From positions 522,636-529,767 of the forward strand of contig JADLKH010000003.1 in NCBI GenBank assembly GCA_015657435.1: a stretch of 7,132 nucleotides of DNA, in the 5' to 3' direction. Origin of the DNA: Synergistales bacterium. Lineage in GTDB: Bacteria > Synergistota > Synergistia > Synergistales > 79-D21. Position numbers and translations under genes: made by a program. Below are positions 1 through 6,298 of the stretch, in pieces; positions within the stretch are counted from its first letter, which is position 1, and each line of letters begins with the position of its first letter. The notes beneath the pieces were generated by a model. It worked only from the letters and a program-made list of their open reading frames with translations, had not been told where the DNA came from and ran no database searches.

Positions 1-1029
1 GAGGCCAAAATATTCGCACCCATCTATATAAATCGGCATCTTCATGCTTTAAATGATGGCCTTAAAAAGGGTTATTATGTAGAAAAATATATTAATAAAA
101 CAGGGAGAGTGATGAATTTTATAAATAACACAATGTGCGACAGAAACATTGCTTCCTGGATTCCTGATGTTATTCACGAAACTTACTATAAAGCGAGAGT
201 ACCTGAAACCCCGAAGTGTCCCCGAGTGGTCACGGTCCACGATATGATCCACGAACTTTTCCCCGATGCCTTTCCCGCAGAAGATAGGACGGCCGAGCTG
301 AAGCGAGAGGCTGTTTTGAGGGCAGATCATATTATCTGCGTTTCTGAGAGCACCAGGAAGGATTTGCAAACAATCCTGGATATCCCATCTGCAAAAGTAT
401 CTGTGATACACCATGGACCAGGGTATATAAAAGAGGTTGATGCAGGTGAGCAAGGCGACAAGGAGTGTGTGAAAGATAGGCTTGAATCCCCGTATCTGCT
501 TTATGTTGGGCCGCGCAGGGGGTACAAAAATTTTAAAGGACTGCTGAAAGGGTTAGCGCTATCCACGAAAATATTAAGTGATTTGTCTTTAGTCTTGTTC
601 GGAGGAGGAGATATTTCGGAGAGTGAACGGGGCCTTATTGGAAATATGAAAGTAAAAGAGGGGAGAATAATACATATATCCGGAGATGACGCATTGCTAC
701 GCGCTCTTTATGCCGATGCTGAAGCTCTGGTTTATCCGTCGTTGTACGAAGGTTTCGGTTTCCCCCCCTTGGAGGCTATGGGATTAGGGTGCCCAGTTGT
801 CTGCAGTTGTACCAGTTCTTTGCCTGAAATTGTAGGGGACGCAGGGATGTATTTTGACCCGTACCAGCCAGAATCAATAGCGAATGCGATTGAAAAAATT
901 ATTTATTCAGAAGCCTTGCGTAAAGAAATTGTGAGGCTTGGTTACATTAGAGTTAAAAAGTTCGCTTGGGAAACATGCGCATCCAGTACGATGCAAATAT
1001 ATAATAAAATAATAAATGATAAAAGCTGA
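1..1029 (+). CDS. GT4-type glycosyltransferase, 5' partial
   Basis: Probable retaining GT-B glycosyltransferase that adds a sugar from a nucleotide-sugar donor to a growing surface glycan on the cytoplasmic face of the membrane. The frame is open from the first base (reading EAKIFAPIYINRHLH), so the gene begins upstream; the ATG at 109 is internal. In-window numbering gives 342 residues. Visible family marks are HDMIHELFP in the N-terminal half, GPRRGYKNF at about 170-178 (the 'R/K-K-N' donor-phosphate region at the start of the C-terminal Rossmann domain), and the EX7E motif in YEGFGFPPLEAMG with glutamates near 250 and 258, followed by G-PVV and LPE-VGDAG. This pattern resembles GT4 mannosyl/galactosyl/rhamnosyl transferases; the sugar cannot be told from sequence. 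The DNA is AT-rich compared with genes after 2400. A second glycosyltransferase follows 68 nt later, consistent with a polysaccharide operon. Confidence 0.93.
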   Translation, partial: EAKIFAPIYINRHLHALNDGLKKGYYVEKYINKTGRVMNFINNTMCDRNIASWIPDVIHETYYKARVPETPKCPRVVTVHDMIHELFPDAFPAEDRTAELKREAVLRADHIICVSESTRKDLQTILDIPSAKVSVIHHGPGYIKEVDAGEQGDKECVKDRLESPYLLYVGPRRGYKNFKGLLKGLALSTKILSDLSLVLFGGGDISESERGLIGNMKVKEGRIIHISGDDALLRALYADAEALVYPSLYEGFGFPPLEAMGLGCPVVCSCTSSLPEIVGDAGMYFDPYQPESIANAIEKIIYSEALRKEIVRLGYIRVKKFAWETCASSTMQIYNKIINDKS

Positions 1030-1084
1030 ACATGAATTATAACTAAAGCACATAATAGAGCTTTTGTCTGTTTTATTGTGGAAT

Positions 1085-1094
1085 GGGGGGGAGA
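1085..1094 (+). promoter_or_regulatory. G-rich ribosome binding site deciding a GTG start
   Basis: A run of seven G followed by AGA lies just before the GTG at 1098. The upstream in-frame ATG at 1083 overlaps this run and has only TGTGGA-like sequence in front of it. Starting at GTG gives VRVHLVYPHG, a natural beginning for a GT-B first beta strand, whereas the ATG start adds the unlikely peptide MGGRC. The spacing of 4 nt from GGAG is short (6 nt from the G run), so the choice is likely rather than certain. Confidence 0.5.
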
Positions 1095-1097
1095 TGT

Positions 1098-2228
1098 GTG
1101 CGAGTTCATCTTGTTTATCCTCACGGAAATAAAATATCTACCCCCGATGCTATTGGCCGAAATCTCGCCATTTACTTGTCAAGGAAATACCCGGTATTGC
1201 TTTATGAATGGAATAAGCCTTTTGAAATGGAACCAGAGCAGGGGGATGTGTTAATAGGGCATCCTCACCCAGATCGACATACTTCTTTTAGGATGAATAT
1301 GACTAAAAGTGAGTGGTTAAAAAAAATAGTCCTTTGCCCATACGCTCATGGTGATTATGGACAAATAGCTTATCTGGATGACGTTATACGGAAATGTGAT
1401 AAATACCTTGCAATTACAGGAAACTACTGGTATGAGGAGAATCCGAAAACTATTTTCTCCCACTGGATGCCCAAAATGAAACGTATGGATTTAGCAGTAG
1501 ACCGGAAAGATTTCCCTTTCCTGAAAAGAAAAATTAATGAAACAGGCCATCGTAAAATGGTCTATATAGGCGAAGATAAGAGATATAAAAATATGGATTA
1601 CCTTCGCGAAATTGCACGCCTGGCCACTGGGATAAAGTTTTATTGGATTGGCAACAAAAAAGGTGGAAACAAGGATACTAACATAGAATCTCTTGGGTTT
1701 ATGGATTTTAAAGCAGATGAGGCAAAACGCATACTATCTGAAATGGACTTTATGATTACAGTTGGGGATTCGGATGCTAACCCTACGACGATTTTGGAAG
1801 CAATGTCTTGGGGACTTATTCCTATATGCACCCCACAGTCAGGATATTACGGATATAAGGGGATATTGAACATCCCATTGTGTAATGCCAATGAAGCTGC
1901 ACGAATATTGGAAGCGATTAATGCGCAAAAAGAGAATGAGCTCTTAATTATTCAAAAGCTCAATGAGGAAATCCTTGAGAATCACTTCAACTGGGAGCGT
2001 TTTTGTAAAGAAGTTGCGTGTGCAATCGAGACTAAAGAGAAGATAGAAATGGCTGCAGTGAATTGGAAAACAAAAAATAGAATCTTATGGGCTAGGATTA
2101 TGGCCCCTTATTGGAAGATGGTAATTATTAACAAGATAAGGAATTTTATTGGTCGGTGTGTTAGAAAAACAGGCAAAGAAGCATTATTTAAAAAATATAT
2201 ACACAGGTACATGGGTAGAAGCAGATGA
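1098..2228 (+). CDS. GT-B glycosyltransferase (divergent GT4-like)
   Basis: Predicted cytoplasmic glycosyltransferase of 376 residues from the GTG start (381 if the ATG at 1083 is used). The N-terminus RVHLVYPHGNK fits a first Rossmann strand and loop. The second domain begins around MVYIGEDKRYKNMDYLREIA, a typical G-x-K-N donor-phosphate region, and is followed by FMITVGDSDANPTTILEAMSWGLIP. That last motif aligns with the GT4 EX7E motif, but the first acid is aspartate (D226) rather than glutamate, with E234 in second place. The last ~45 residues, from about WKTKNRILWARI onward, are strongly basic and aromatic and could attach the protein to the membrane surface. It sits between another glycosyltransferase and a flippase, so a role in assembling a lipid-linked surface glycan is inferred. 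Donor and acceptor are unknown. It is AT-rich: one 60-base line (1381-1440) is 22/60 GC. Confidence 0.88.
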   Translation: MRVHLVYPHGNKISTPDAIGRNLAIYLSRKYPVLLYEWNKPFEMEPEQGDVLIGHPHPDRHTSFRMNMTKSEWLKKIVLCPYAHGDYGQIAYLDDVIRKCDKYLAITGNYWYEENPKTIFSHWMPKMKRMDLAVDRKDFPFLKRKINETGHRKMVYIGEDKRYKNMDYLREIARLATGIKFYWIGNKKGGNKDTNIESLGFMDFKADEAKRILSEMDFMITVGDSDANPTTILEAMSWGLIPICTPQSGYYGYKGILNIPLCNANEAARILEAINAQKENELLIIQKLNEEILENHFNWERFCKEVACAIETKEKIEMAAVNWKTKNRILWARIMAPYWKMVIINKIRNFIGRCVRKTGKEALFKKYIHRYMGRSR

Positions 2229-2255
2229 AAGGCAAAAAATGCAGAACAGGGAAAG

Positions 2256-3815
2256 ATGTCCGATGTGGGTAATATGTTAAATTTTGCCCGACAAATTTTC
2301 TTCCAAGGCAAAGGGAAAAAAGCCTCCCTTTTTTCCTTTGCCTTGTCTGTTGGCGGAAAGACTCTTGGTTATATCAGAACAGTTATTGCTGCTGCTCTTT
2401 TCGGTGCGGGTGCCGCAATGGACGTTTTCCACGTGACCACTGGTGCTGCGGATCTTCTTGTCGGAACGACTCGCCTTTCAGTGGAAACAGCTCTTCTACC
2501 GGAACTTTCCCGCTTGAGAAAAGAAAAGCAAGAGATTGCAGAGTCTTCTCTCATGGCGGTTGCGCTCTGGATCTGCCTGGGGCTGAGTACCCTCTATGCG
2601 GTGGTGTTCCTGTTTTTCCCGGAAGAGGTCATGAGCCTTTTCGCGTTCGGGTTCAGGGATGAGCGGTTGGAGCTCGGCATAAAGATGTTGGCCTTGCTTG
2701 TCCCGTTTCTTTTCGTCTCGGCGTTGTACGGCATGCTCACTACCTGGGCGCTCCACACCGGCCAGTTGACACTACCTTCTTTGGTTGAGAGTCTTTACAA
2801 TCCGATTGCCATTCCGCTTTTGCTGGTCTTGGCTCCCTTATATGGCGCTCTTGCCCTCCCGCTTTCCCTGAGCCTTGGTTGGATCGCCCGTTTGTCGATC
2901 ATGCTTTTTGCCATGAAAGGCATCCCGTGGACCTGGAAGGAGGTCCCATGGTCTTCGCTCGGCCGGGTGGGCAAAAACGCCCTGTACTGCATGGGAATGA
3001 TAGGGGCAGGCACCCTCTACCAGATCACGGACCGGTTCTTTGCCTCCTTGCTGCAGGTGGGGACGGTTGCTGCTCTCGGTTATGCCGCTTTCATCTACAT
3101 CTTGCCCCTGGCTTTGGTTGAAAACCCCCTCCAGATTTTTCTGGCCCGTTCAAGCCGAGCGGCGGTTGAAAATCCTGAGGAAGTTCCTCATGCCGTCGAG
3201 CGGATGACTCGGGTCGGGTTCTATTATTTCCTCCCTCTGGGATTCGGGATGGCGGCGCTGGCTCGTTCCTTGATCAGCCTGGCTTTCGGTTACGGAGCCT
3301 TTACGGAACCGGCGACGGCTTTGGCGGGCCAATGCCTCTCGGCCTATGCGGTCGCACTCGCTTTTGCCCTGGGCGGGGCGGTTCTCTGGCGATACGCTCA
3401 ATCAAGAGGGAAGTTGAAGGAAGTCATGCTGGTGGGATACGCGACGGTTTTGCTCAACGTCGTGTTCGACTGGCTCTTCGCGAAACTCTGGGGGGCGCCG
3501 GGAATCGCTTTGGCTACAACCTTAGTCACGGTGATAGGCCTGTTTGCCAACGCGAAACTGCTTCTTCCGACGGGAGCAGGCGGCCGCCTGGCCGGGCTAT
3601 CCCTCCGTCTCCTGCCCTGGAGCCTGGCTTGGGGTTTGCCTCTATACTGGCTTGCCGGAAAATCGACTTTCTGGGCGTTGGCTGCGGGCGGGACGGCGCT
3701 TTTGGCCAACTGGCTCCTGCTGGAGCGGCTGCCGATGTTTTCCGATGTTCCTCCGGAATGGATGCCCCGAATACTGGTGAAGGAAATGCTTGCGGGCTTG
3801 AGGAAAGCAGCCTGA
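2256..3815 (+). CDS. MurJ/MviN-superfamily lipid-linked glycan flippase
   Basis: Polytopic inner-membrane protein of 519 residues, close to the usual MurJ length, with some 13-14 hydrophobic segments. The N-terminal block around GYIRTVIAAALFGAGAAMDVF (residues 39-58) matches the MurJ signature; by hand alignment R41 corresponds to E. coli R24 and D56 to D39. Other key MurJ positions differ: R18 is K35, R52 falls on V69 in the segment DLLVGTTRLS, and R270 falls on F279 in GYAAFIYILP. MurJ flips lipid II; with two of three cavity arginines apparently gone and glycosyltransferases beside it, export of another undecaprenyl-linked glycan is at least as likely. The gap to the preceding gene is 27 nt, suggesting cotranscription. 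AGGGA at 2248-2252 is only 3 nt from the ATG, so the in-frame ATG at 2274 is an alternative start. GC rises from about 40% to over 60% along the gene. Confidence 0.9.
   Translation: MSDVGNMLNFARQIFFQGKGKKASLFSFALSVGGKTLGYIRTVIAAALFGAGAAMDVFHVTTGAADLLVGTTRLSVETALLPELSRLRKEKQEIAESSLMAVALWICLGLSTLYAVVFLFFPEEVMSLFAFGFRDERLELGIKMLALLVPFLFVSALYGMLTTWALHTGQLTLPSLVESLYNPIAIPLLLVLAPLYGALALPLSLSLGWIARLSIMLFAMKGIPWTWKEVPWSSLGRVGKNALYCMGMIGAGTLYQITDRFFASLLQVGTVAALGYAAFIYILPLALVENPLQIFLARSSRAAVENPEEVPHAVERMTRVGFYYFLPLGFGMAALARSLISLAFGYGAFTEPATALAGQCLSAYAVALAFALGGAVLWRYAQSRGKLKEVMLVGYATVLLNVVFDWLFAKLWGAPGIALATTLVTVIGLFANAKLLLPTGAGGRLAGLSLRLLPWSLAWGLPLYWLAGKSTFWALAAGGTALLANWLLLERLPMFSDVPPEWMPRILVKEMLAGLRKAA
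2304..2345 (+). repeat. long imperfect palindrome inside the flippase gene 5' end
   Basis: The arm 2304-2322 pairs with 2328-2345: 18 base pairs with one bulged G (2315) and a five-base loop CCTCC (2323-2327). The arms are nearly pure purine and pure pyrimidine. A competing smaller fold pairs AAAGGGA (2310-2316) with TCCCTTT (2325-2331) and leaves TTT behind it, like a weak intrinsic terminator. It lies about 50 nt after the proposed start codon and encodes the residues just before the conserved MurJ N-terminal helix. The pairing is seen directly; any function is inference. Confidence 0.7.
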
Positions 3816-3878
3816 ACCGCCCCTGCCGTGTTAAAATCAATTTAAAGTACTGCCAAAACGCAAACGGGAGGTGGTTCC
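3816..3878 (+). other. short intergenic gap before mscL
   Basis: The gap contains an AT-rich patch, TTAAAATCAATTTAA (3831-3845), with TAAAAT at 3832-3837 as a possible -10 box. No convincing -35 box is seen at the right distance. GGGAGGTG at 3866-3873 is a strong ribosome binding site for mscL. There is no clear terminator for the flippase gene, so read-through into mscL is possible. Confidence 0.35.
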
Positions 3879-4322
3879 ATGCTCAAGGATTTCAAGACCT
3901 TCATCCTGCGGGGCAACATGATGGATCTGGCCATCGGGATTATTCTGGGCGGGGCCTTCGGGGCCATCATCAAGAGCCTGGTCGAAGACATCCTGATGCC
4001 GCCCATCGGCCTGGCGTTGGGGAACACGGATTTCTCGGGCCTCTTCACGGTGCTGAAGGAGGGGCCGACTCCGGGCCCGTACGCTTCCCTTGCCGCGGCG
4101 AAAGCGGCGGGGGCGGTCACCCTGAATTACGGGCTTTTCCTGACCGCCATCGTCAATTTCCTCATCATCGGTTTCTGCATCTTCCTCATCGTGCGCTGGC
4201 TGAACCGTCTCATGCCGAAACCGGAACCGGCTCCGGCCCGTCCCATGAAGGATTGTCCTTTCTGCCTTTCCAGCATCCCCGAGGGAGCGAAACGCTGCCC
4301 GCACTGCACCTCGGAACTGTAG
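3879..4322 (+). CDS. mscL: large-conductance mechanosensitive channel with zinc-ribbon tail
   Basis: Homopentameric inner-membrane channel that opens under membrane tension and releases solutes during hypo-osmotic shock. The 147-residue protein starts MLKDFKTFILRGNMMDLAIGIILG, the conserved MscL N-terminal helix and TM1 with its glycine-rich face, followed by SLVEDILMPPIGL. A periplasmic loop (about 47-85) has an alanine-rich AAAKAAG stretch, and TM2 is around LTAIVNFLIIGFCIFLIV. After a proline-rich linker (PKPEPAPARP) the usual C-terminal helical bundle is replaced by CPFC (126-129) and CPHC (140-143), which look like a zinc ribbon. Similar Cys tails occur in some MscL homologues to my knowledge. 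The start ATG is supported by GGGAGGTG 5 nt upstream. It is probably independent of the glycan genes despite the 63-nt gap, since MscL is a general stress protein. Confidence 0.96.
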   Translation: MLKDFKTFILRGNMMDLAIGIILGGAFGAIIKSLVEDILMPPIGLALGNTDFSGLFTVLKEGPTPGPYASLAAAKAAGAVTLNYGLFLTAIVNFLIIGFCIFLIVRWLNRLMPKPEPAPARPMKDCPFCLSSIPEGAKRCPHCTSEL

Positions 4323-4374
4323 GGTTCGGGGCTGTTCGCCGTGCGTTTTTCGGTCCATCTTTAGTTTTTTTGAG

Positions 4375-4397
4375 GGGGTTCCTGTCCAAGGAACCCC
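4375..4397 (+). other. perfect 8-bp stem-loop downstream of mscL
   Basis: GGGGTTCC (4375-4382) pairs with GGAACCCC (4390-4397) around the loop TGTCCAA; G4374-T4398 adds a wobble pair. A run of seven T (4365-4371) lies before the stem on the + strand, and only TTC follows it, so it is not a textbook intrinsic terminator in either direction. It may stabilise or end the mscL transcript, or mark a boundary ahead of the next promoter. Confidence 0.5.
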
Positions 4398-4406
4398 TTC
4401 ACAATG

Positions 4407-4435
4407 TGTACAGGCAGTTCCCGGAAGGTTATAAT
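4407..4435 (+). promoter_or_regulatory. sigma70-type promoter for permease-phosphoribosyltransferase unit
   Basis: A perfect -10 box TATAAT at 4430-4435 is preceded, at exactly 17 nt, by TGTACA (4407-4412), which matches TTGACA at 4 of 6 positions. The start of transcription would be near 4442, giving a leader of about 65 nt. Two small inverted repeats, CACAATGTG (4400-4408, touching the -35 box) and TTCCCGGAA (4418-4426, inside the spacer), could be repressor contact sites; this is speculative. Confidence 0.6.
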
Positions 4436-4442
4436 CCAAACA

Positions 4443-4461
4443 TATCCGGTAAGCCCGGATA
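4443..4461 (+). other. hairpin at the predicted 5' end of the permease mRNA
   Basis: TATCCGG (4443-4449) and CCGGATA (4455-4461) form a perfect 7-bp stem with loop TAAGC, at or within a base or two of the predicted transcription start. A 5' hairpin of this kind commonly protects an mRNA from decay. I found no riboswitch core in the rest of the leader (4462-4506), which is A/T-rich and ends in AGGAG at 4491-4495, 11 nt before the ATG. Confidence 0.45.
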
Positions 4462-4506
4462 AAAAGTAAACCTTTCTTTAACCTTTCAAAAGGAGCGTGC
4501 GTCTTC

Positions 4507-5610
4507 ATGTTTACGGATCTGCTCACCGCCCTGGCCGTCGTCATCAACGGCATCCCGCAGGGCATCCTGGCTCTGAGTTTCGGTTTTGCGGCTCTTCCCA
4601 CGTCCCTCGCCTTCCTGGCGGGCATCGCCGGGTCCCTGGCCTTCAACTCGGTGGCCACCATCAGTTTCCAGGCCGAGACAATCACCCTGGCCGGTTCCCT
4701 CGGGCGGAACATCAGGGAGCGGCTCAGCCTGGTGTTCTGGGGCGGCATCTTCCTGCTCATTCCCTCGGTCCTGGGGATGAACGAGGCGATCGTGGCCTTC
4801 ATCGGTCCCACCATCGTCACGTCGATGATGGCGGGCGTCGGCATCATGCTGGCCTTCGTGGCGGTGAACCTCTATGCCTCCGAAAAGTTCTCCGGCGCCA
4901 TGTCCTTTGTTTCGGCCCTGGTCGTCTGGTTCATCACGAAGGACCTGGCCAAGACGATCATCGTGTCGGTGCTGGCTTCCACGGCGGTTTACAACTATCT
5001 GCGCTACGTGGCGAAGAAGGATGTGGACGCGCCCGAGATCCACATGGAGAACGAGCGGTTCCACTTCGGGAACATCGAGTGGTGCTTCTGGCGGAACCGG
5101 GCGGTTTTCCTCGGAGCATTGGGCATCGCCTGCCTGAACATCGGTGCGAACATCAGCTTCGGCAAGATCACGGGCAGCATCGCGAATACGAACACGAACA
5201 TCGATCACCTGGCGATCTATTCGAGCGTGGCGGACATCCTGTCCACCCTCTTCGGCGGCGGCCCGGTCGAGGCCATTATCTCCGGCACGGCCACGGCCCC
5301 CAATCCCCTGCGTTCCTCCGTGCTGATGATGGGCATTATGGCGGCGATCCTGCTTTTCAAACTTCTGCCGGTCATCGGCCGCTACGTGCACCGGTCTTCC
5401 ATCGCGGGATTCCTGTTCATCCTGGGCACCTTCGTGACCTTTGCGACGAACATCCAGGGCGCCATCGCATCGGCTCCGGCCTTTGCGGGACCCTACGGCT
5501 TCTCGCCGTGGGGAATGGTCATCGGCGCCACCACGCTCGTTTCGGCCCGCTGGAACCCGTTCTACGGCCTTCTTGCGGGGCTGGCCATCAAACTCGTGTT
5601 CCATCTCTAG
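4507..5610 (+). CDS. NCS2-like nucleobase (purine) permease
   Basis: Integral membrane transporter of 367 residues, probably bringing a purine or related base into the cell with protons or cations. It is nearly all hydrophobic, with about 10-12 likely membrane segments, for example near 5-27, 28-48, 72-90, 95-120, 130-152, 284-300, 308-330 and 340-366. The stretch FGGGPVEAIISGTATAPNP (249-267) resembles the half-helix substrate-site region of NCS2 proteins, and E255 could be the substrate-binding glutamate found there in UraA and AzgA; this placement is by eye. It is shorter than typical NCS2 members (about 430 or more). No signal peptide is needed because the first segment starts at residue 5. 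The phosphoribosyltransferase 14 nt downstream supports a nucleobase substrate. Which base is carried (adenine, hypoxanthine, xanthine or guanine) cannot be read from the sequence. Confidence 0.8.
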   Translation: MFTDLLTALAVVINGIPQGILALSFGFAALPTSLAFLAGIAGSLAFNSVATISFQAETITLAGSLGRNIRERLSLVFWGGIFLLIPSVLGMNEAIVAFIGPTIVTSMMAGVGIMLAFVAVNLYASEKFSGAMSFVSALVVWFITKDLAKTIIVSVLASTAVYNYLRYVAKKDVDAPEIHMENERFHFGNIEWCFWRNRAVFLGALGIACLNIGANISFGKITGSIANTNTNIDHLAIYSSVADILSTLFGGGPVEAIISGTATAPNPLRSSVLMMGIMAAILLFKLLPVIGRYVHRSSIAGFLFILGTFVTFATNIQGAIASAPAFAGPYGFSPWGMVIGATTLVSARWNPFYGLLAGLAIKLVFHL

Positions 5611-5624
5611 GGGAGAATCTGGAA

Positions 5625-6182
5625 ATGTCCGGGAACAACCCCCAGTTCTACGAGCTCAGGGCGGCGGGGCTCACCCGCCGCCTGAAAAAGGTTCGCGTCG
5701 CGGAACACCTTGTGATCGCGTCGTTCGTCATGCTGGGCGACACAAAGCTGATCGAAGCCTGTGCCGACGCCCTGCTGCCCCTTCTTCCGAAGGACGAAAT
5801 CGACATGCTGGTCTGCCTGGAGGCGAAGGGAATTCCCCTGACCCATGCGTTGGCCGTCCGCCTGGGAGTCGACTACATCACGGTCCGCAAGTCCGTGAAG
5901 AGCTACATGGAGAATCCGCTCGTCGTGGAGGTCCAGTCCATCACCACAGCCGGCACGCAGCTTCTGGTCATGGATGGAGTGGACCGAGCCAAGGTGGAGG
6001 GGCGCCGTATCTGCGTGGTGGATGACGTGGTTTCCACGGGAGGTTCCCTGCGCTCGGTGGAGAGACTCCTGGCCGAGGCTGGAGCAAAGGTCGTGGCGAA
6101 AACCGCGGTGCTGCTGGAGGAAGGCGGTTACGATGGATCCGATCTTGTTTTCCTCGAAAGGCTGCCCGTCTTTCCGGACTGA
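5625..6182 (+). CDS. type I phosphoribosyltransferase (purine salvage, Apt/Xpt-like)
   Basis: Cytoplasmic enzyme of 185 residues predicted to transfer a ribose-5-phosphate group from PRPP to a free base, making the nucleotide and so trapping the imported base. The PRPP loop is clear: VVDDVVSTGGS at 131-141, with the paired acidic residues D133-D134. Upstream, VCLEAKGIPLTHALAVRLG is the usual PRTase segment before the flexible loop, and QSITTAGTQLLVMDG resembles the adenine/xanthine PRTase loop-strand region. The ATG at 5625 has GGGGAG (5610-5615) 9 nt upstream, overlapping the stop of the permease gene, so translation is probably coupled. A longer open frame continues upstream to 4497 but only as a shadow of the permease gene. 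The base specificity is not determined; adenine or xanthine is my best guess. A strong terminator follows 44 nt after the stop. Confidence 0.9.
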   Translation: MSGNNPQFYELRAAGLTRRLKKVRVAEHLVIASFVMLGDTKLIEACADALLPLLPKDEIDMLVCLEAKGIPLTHALAVRLGVDYITVRKSVKSYMENPLVVEVQSITTAGTQLLVMDGVDRAKVEGRRICVVDDVVSTGGSLRSVERLLAEAGAKVVAKTAVLLEEGGYDGSDLVFLERLPVFPD

Positions 6183-6226
6183 ATCGTCAGACCGATTTCA
6201 GGTTTTATTTCCGTTTGTCGGCAACC

Positions 6227-6250
6227 GGGGGCTTCGGCCCCCCTTTTTCT
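6227..6250 (+). terminator. intrinsic terminator with UUCG tetraloop
   Basis: GGGGGC (6227-6232) pairs with GCCCCC (6237-6242) across a TTCG loop closed by C-G, one of the most stable RNA tetraloops. It is followed by C then TTTTTCTT. This is a textbook rho-independent terminator ending the permease-phosphoribosyltransferase transcript. Confidence 0.93.
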
Positions 6251-6269
6251 TATTATTTTCGTATTGGGG

Positions 6270-6298
6270 TTGAAAATAAAGAGTTTATTTAAAATAGA
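6270..6298 (+). promoter_or_regulatory. possible promoter for the ABC transporter gene
   Basis: TTGAAA (6270-6275) matches the -35 consensus at 5 of 6 positions. The best -10 candidates are AATAGA at 6293-6298 (17-nt spacing, weak match) and TAAAAT at 6290-6295 (good match but 14-nt spacing). The preceding terminator means the ABC gene needs its own promoter, and this AT-rich stretch is the likely place; the exact boxes are uncertain. Confidence 0.35.

Noticed and set aside
109..1029. Glycosyltransferase gene starting at the ATG at 109
   Set aside because: The same frame is open without a stop back to base 1 and encodes a typical glycosyltransferase stretch, and no ribosome binding site supports the ATG at 109. 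The gene is cut by the window edge.
1045..1064. Terminator between the two glycosyltransferase genes (AAAGC ... GCTTT)
   Set aside because: The stem is only 5 bp, AT-rich, with a 10-nt loop and an interrupted T tract; too weak to call.
3332..4462. Open frame crossing the end of the flippase gene, mscL and the intergenic region
   Set aside because: It reads as low-complexity R/G/P/H-rich peptide, overlaps two well-supported genes in another frame and has no recognisable motif.
4430..4475. Purine riboswitch before the permease gene
   Set aside because: TATAATCC...ATAT superficially resembles the start of the purine aptamer, and the gene context is tempting. The conserved GTTTCTACC junction and the closing P1 arm are missing, and TATAAT is better explained as the -10 box.
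4443..4480. preQ1-I type riboswitch in the permease leader
   Set aside because: There is a GC stem followed by an A-rich tail, but the first loop is only 5 nt and the pseudoknot pairing expected of the class is not present.
3837..4847. Minus-strand open frame opposite mscL and the permease start
   Set aside because: It runs antisense through a recognisable mscL and the promoter region; its composition is that of a shadow frame.
4486..5604. Long minus-strand open frame (about 372 codons) opposite the permease gene
   Set aside because: Its product is rich in D, R, G, H and E with no domain, as expected from the antisense of a GC-rich hydrophobic gene. The + strand permease has a promoter, a ribosome binding site and membrane helices.
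4497..6182. One long protein fused to the phosphoribosyltransferase (561 codons)
   Set aside because: The part before 5625 is the permease gene read in the wrong frame (R, H, G, P-rich). The true start at 5625 has a good ribosome binding site and begins a complete transferase.
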